DNA of 58,825 nt from the NCBI GenBank assembly GCA_014621425.1, contig JAANBB010000248.1, positions 1 through 58,825 of the forward strand, written 5' to 3'. The stretch is from Cylindrodendrum hubeiense (lineage: Eukaryota; Ascomycota; Sordariomycetes; Hypocreales; Nectriaceae). The translations under genes were made by a program, and so were the position numbers. Shown here piece after piece: positions 56,430 through 58,825 of this stretch; the first letter of the stretch is position 1, and each line of letters opens with the position of its first letter. The notes beneath the pieces were generated by a model. It was not told the origin of the DNA, did not search any database, and was given only the letters and a program-made list of their open reading frames with translations.

Positions 56430-57214
56430 ATAGTTAATAAATAGAGTATCTAATTAGATACTCTATAACCCACATTTTGAAGATCGAGTTCTTTTCTGCA
56501 TTTTACGTCGCTTTTAAAGCTACTTTCACTGAAAGTAATATCCGGGGAAGGTTTAAAGGTACCAGGCTTACTCCCTTTGACCTGGAAAATATAATCTTGA
56601 AGCTTGATATATAGCTATAGACTCTAATATCTCCCGAGTAGGAGGCTGAACCCTTGACCTTTTAGGTCTTAAAGATCCTAAAGATATCACTTAAGGCCCA
56701 ATATTAATCTGAATACCTCAAAAAGTAAATTAAAAGGTATAAAAGCAGTTCCTTAAAATTAATTATTAAAACTTTAAAATCTAATACTAAAATAATAAAG
56801 ATAGCTATATATAAGGTTACCTTATTAAGGAGTGAGCTTCAAAACATTCAGAAAGTAAATGAGATACTAAACCAGTATTAAAGGGCAAAAAGGACTAGAC
56901 TATAGAAAGGAAGGATAATAACTGTACAGGAAGTATCACAAGTAATTAATTAGATAGATATTAATACGCAAATAATTGCGGAATCGTCGAGAAGTAATGG
57001 TCAAGGAAGGTCAGTCAGACCGGGTGTTCAGCGCTGTGGTGTATACAGTAAGCCCGGGTATAATGCAAGAATATGTCAGGTAGTAATTAAGATGTCTAGG
57101 GAAGAGTATAGTGAATAGTTTTAATTGATTAAATGGTTTGTGGTATTTTTATTGTGATTTTAGTCTGAGAGGTTAAGATTTTTGACTCACTCACTTATCT
57201 AACCCACTTACTTA

Positions 57215-58603
57215 TTAATCATATTATAGGCAGCGAAAATCGTTTCCCTGAAGGGGGTTCCGATATAGGCTACTGCCCTGCAATCTACGCCTGAACATGG
57301 ACAGGGATCCCACTACTAGGGGGGTCTCGTCATTTCACTACAGCTTAACCCCCCGTTCATCCCTCACGGGGGGGTCATTAACTAGATAAATAACTAGCGA
57401 CTTAACAAATCTAGGTACCTTAGTCTACACTAAAATTTTAGTATACACAATATACCTTTATTATAGTGATTTCATGAGCTAAATTGTATCAGTATACTCT
57501 AAACAGTAAGTTAAGATCAGTATAAATAACTGACCATAATACCAAATTAATCATTTCTAGTTATCTATTTTATCTTTAAGGACTAAAAATTCACCCTAAC
57601 TAGCACAAATAATTCCCTCTTTAATAACCTCAATTCTATCTACTTCCAAAGTTAATAGTTCCTTTCTAATAGCCTATTACTATACATTTAAAGTAATAAA
57701 GTTAACAGCTTCTTAGACCACTTCCAGATCATAGTCTCTTAGCTAAGTAACTATTCCTTACTATCTTCCATCAGCTATTCCTAACTGCTAAAGCTAGCGA
57801 TAAAGAGCATATCTATATACAAGCCACTAACTTAAAGTAAGATAGGCATACCAGTCTGACTTATACCACCAGTCACCACATTTTAACTTTAATTATAATA
57901 GTAACTTCCAGGCTCTTATATAGTGTGAATAAATAACTTCTAGCTTCACAGCTATAATACTATTCCTAATATATAACCTGACATCATATATCCAGCGATA
58001 TAAATAGATAACTTTATCCTGACTATCTCTCTTTAAAATTCACTTTCACTTATCACTCTATACTACTAATCTATTATATTTATCCTTTAAAACATAAAAC
58101 CTAATATCACTGATAGTAATTAGCCCGTATTTTACTATAACTCCTATCCATACTTAAAGGACTGTCTATCTTATAGCTTTCTCTTTAAGACAGTATATTT
58201 CCTAAGTTATAATAATACTATTAATAGTAAGAGTATTACTAGTACTAACTACATATTTAAATATATATATTATTAAGGGGATTAGTAGTATTCCTAATAT
58301 TATTAATATATATATCCAAAGTATTATATAATCCTAATATCTCTTAATAACCTTTATTTATAATATTAGCAGACTTATCTCTGCCTAGTTATATATTACT
58401 AATAGTATCTTCTAGGATATTATAGGGATTATAAAGTTATTATAACTACCCTAATATGAGAATATAATTATTAATAAAAAGCTAACTTCTATATAACCTA
58501 GGAGTTTTTTAGAAGAGACATTTACTATTAATAATAATAGTAGATTAGCAAGCTAATTTAGGACCTTAGCTAGATTATAAGAAAATAATCTATATTTTTC
58601 CCA
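57215..58603. other. Flank right of the transposon stack, no gene recognised
   Basis: 57,228-57,375 is a G+C-rich island with C/G runs (for example CCCCCCGTTCATCCCTCACG followed by a G run) that could form a hairpin. It seems to be the original neighbour of the pogo A insertion site. 57,400-58,600 is AT-rich and stop-dense, probably another decayed repeat; I could not assign it. Confidence 0.4.
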
Positions 58604-58825
58604 GGCAATTACTAGAGGGGCATGACTTTTTACTACACGAGCATAATCTTACGCGAGCATAACTTTTCCACTACTCTTATTAGCTTAAAAATAATTATTA
58701 GTACATGGGAATTCTACCACATTTCCTCTTTATACCCCTTAGCATTTAACCCATCACAATCAAAATAATCTTACCTCTAAGAACAATCATTATAAACATC
58801 CCAACAGCCACTCTTAGAACCCACC
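58604..58825. mobile_element. 790-bp long-TIR element, copy 3, inverted and cut by the window end
   Basis: Starts GGCAATTACTAGAGGGG. The 222 bp seen match the complement of the right end of copies 1 and 2, including the TACATGGGAATTCTACCACA stretch. Less decayed than the other two. Confidence 0.75.

Larger units (their letters stand above)
38203..57212 (+). mobile_element. Fot1/pogo-like DNA transposon A, outermost shell of a nested stack
   Basis: Terminal inverted repeats begin AGTGAGTGGGTCAGACAAGT at 38203 and its complement ends at 57212. TA duplications lie at 38201-38202 and 57213-57214. The right TIR differs mainly by C/T and G/A changes. The transposase starts at ATG 38289 (MSSSNTEARILLALQALQNN) and runs on the plus strand to a TAA at 57122-57124. 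It is interrupted by a solo LTR, a copia element and a 181-bp insert. Removing these with one target copy each leaves 1662 nt, exactly 554 codons. The catalytic-core remnants NIWNFNKTSF, GLKWLKYFDQ and CIPAHTSHLFQSLNI match pogo transposases with RIP-type stops. Element proper is about 2.0 kb. Confidence 0.85.

Noticed and set aside
38203..57212. CRISPR-like or tandem repeat array in the AT-rich block
   Set aside because: Repeats are explained by LTRs, TIRs and target duplications; no regular spacer pattern, and the host is a fungus.
57228..57375. GC-rich island as an RNA gene
   Set aside because: C and G runs could form a hairpin, but no tRNA, rRNA or snRNA features are recognisable.

Overview
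The window comes from a filamentous ascomycete (Pezizomycotina). Genes have several short introns (about 45-60 nt) with GT...AG ends and CTAAC/CTGAC branch sites. Two fungal-type transcription factors and a NACHT-WD40 protein are present. The right third is AT-rich, stop-riddled repeat DNA in which copies differ almost only by C:G to T:A changes, the signature of repeat-induced point mutation (RIP). Exon structures were derived by hand from splice sites, reading phase and family similarity.

1-2.4 kb: edge of a decayed repeat-protein gene, then DNA with no gene I can support. 2.4-5.8 kb: an intronless bacterial-type FMN monooxygenase and a secreted M14 carboxypeptidase. 6.1-28.5 kb: a metabolic block holding a beta-hydroxyacid dehydrogenase, glutathione transferase 1, a DapA-family aldolase, a class I aminotransferase, a 1299-residue 5-oxoprolinase/hydantoinase, an isopenicillin-N-synthase-like 2-oxoglutarate/Fe(II) oxygenase, a Dal5-type MFS permease, a two-finger C2H2 activator, glutathione transferase 2 and an extended SDR reductase. 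28.6-33.5 kb: a Zn2Cys6 factor and a mitochondrial FAD-linked D-lactate-dehydrogenase-like enzyme. 34.2-37.8 kb: a NACHT protein with ten WD40 repeats and an amyloid-like N-terminal motif.

The main finding is in the promoters. A GC-rich palindrome of the form GGGAGGRGCNCCTCCC, or a clear variant of it, recurs in the upstream regions of the block from 7.2 to 27.1 kb, usually about 200-450 bp from the start codon and often near GATA and CCAAT sites. I saw no convincing copy before the FMN monooxygenase, the carboxypeptidase, the Zn2Cys6 factor or the lactate dehydrogenase. I infer a co-regulated, nitrogen-responsive catabolic cluster with its own permease and activator. A plausible route is lactam or 5-oxoproline ring opening, transamination, retro-aldol cleavage, then reduction of the aldehyde product. 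The substrate is unknown.

38.2-57.2 kb is a single nested transposon stack. A Fot1/pogo-like element landed 360 bp upstream of the NACHT gene. It was then hit by a 335-bp solo LTR, by a Ty1/copia element (183-bp LTRs) and by a 181-bp SINE-like insert. The copia element took a second pogo-like element in its 5' LTR and a chromodomain Ty3/gypsy element (385-bp LTRs) in its body. The gypsy element took two 790-bp long-TIR elements. Target-site duplications are visible at each level. Removing the three insertions from the outer transposase leaves exactly 554 codons.
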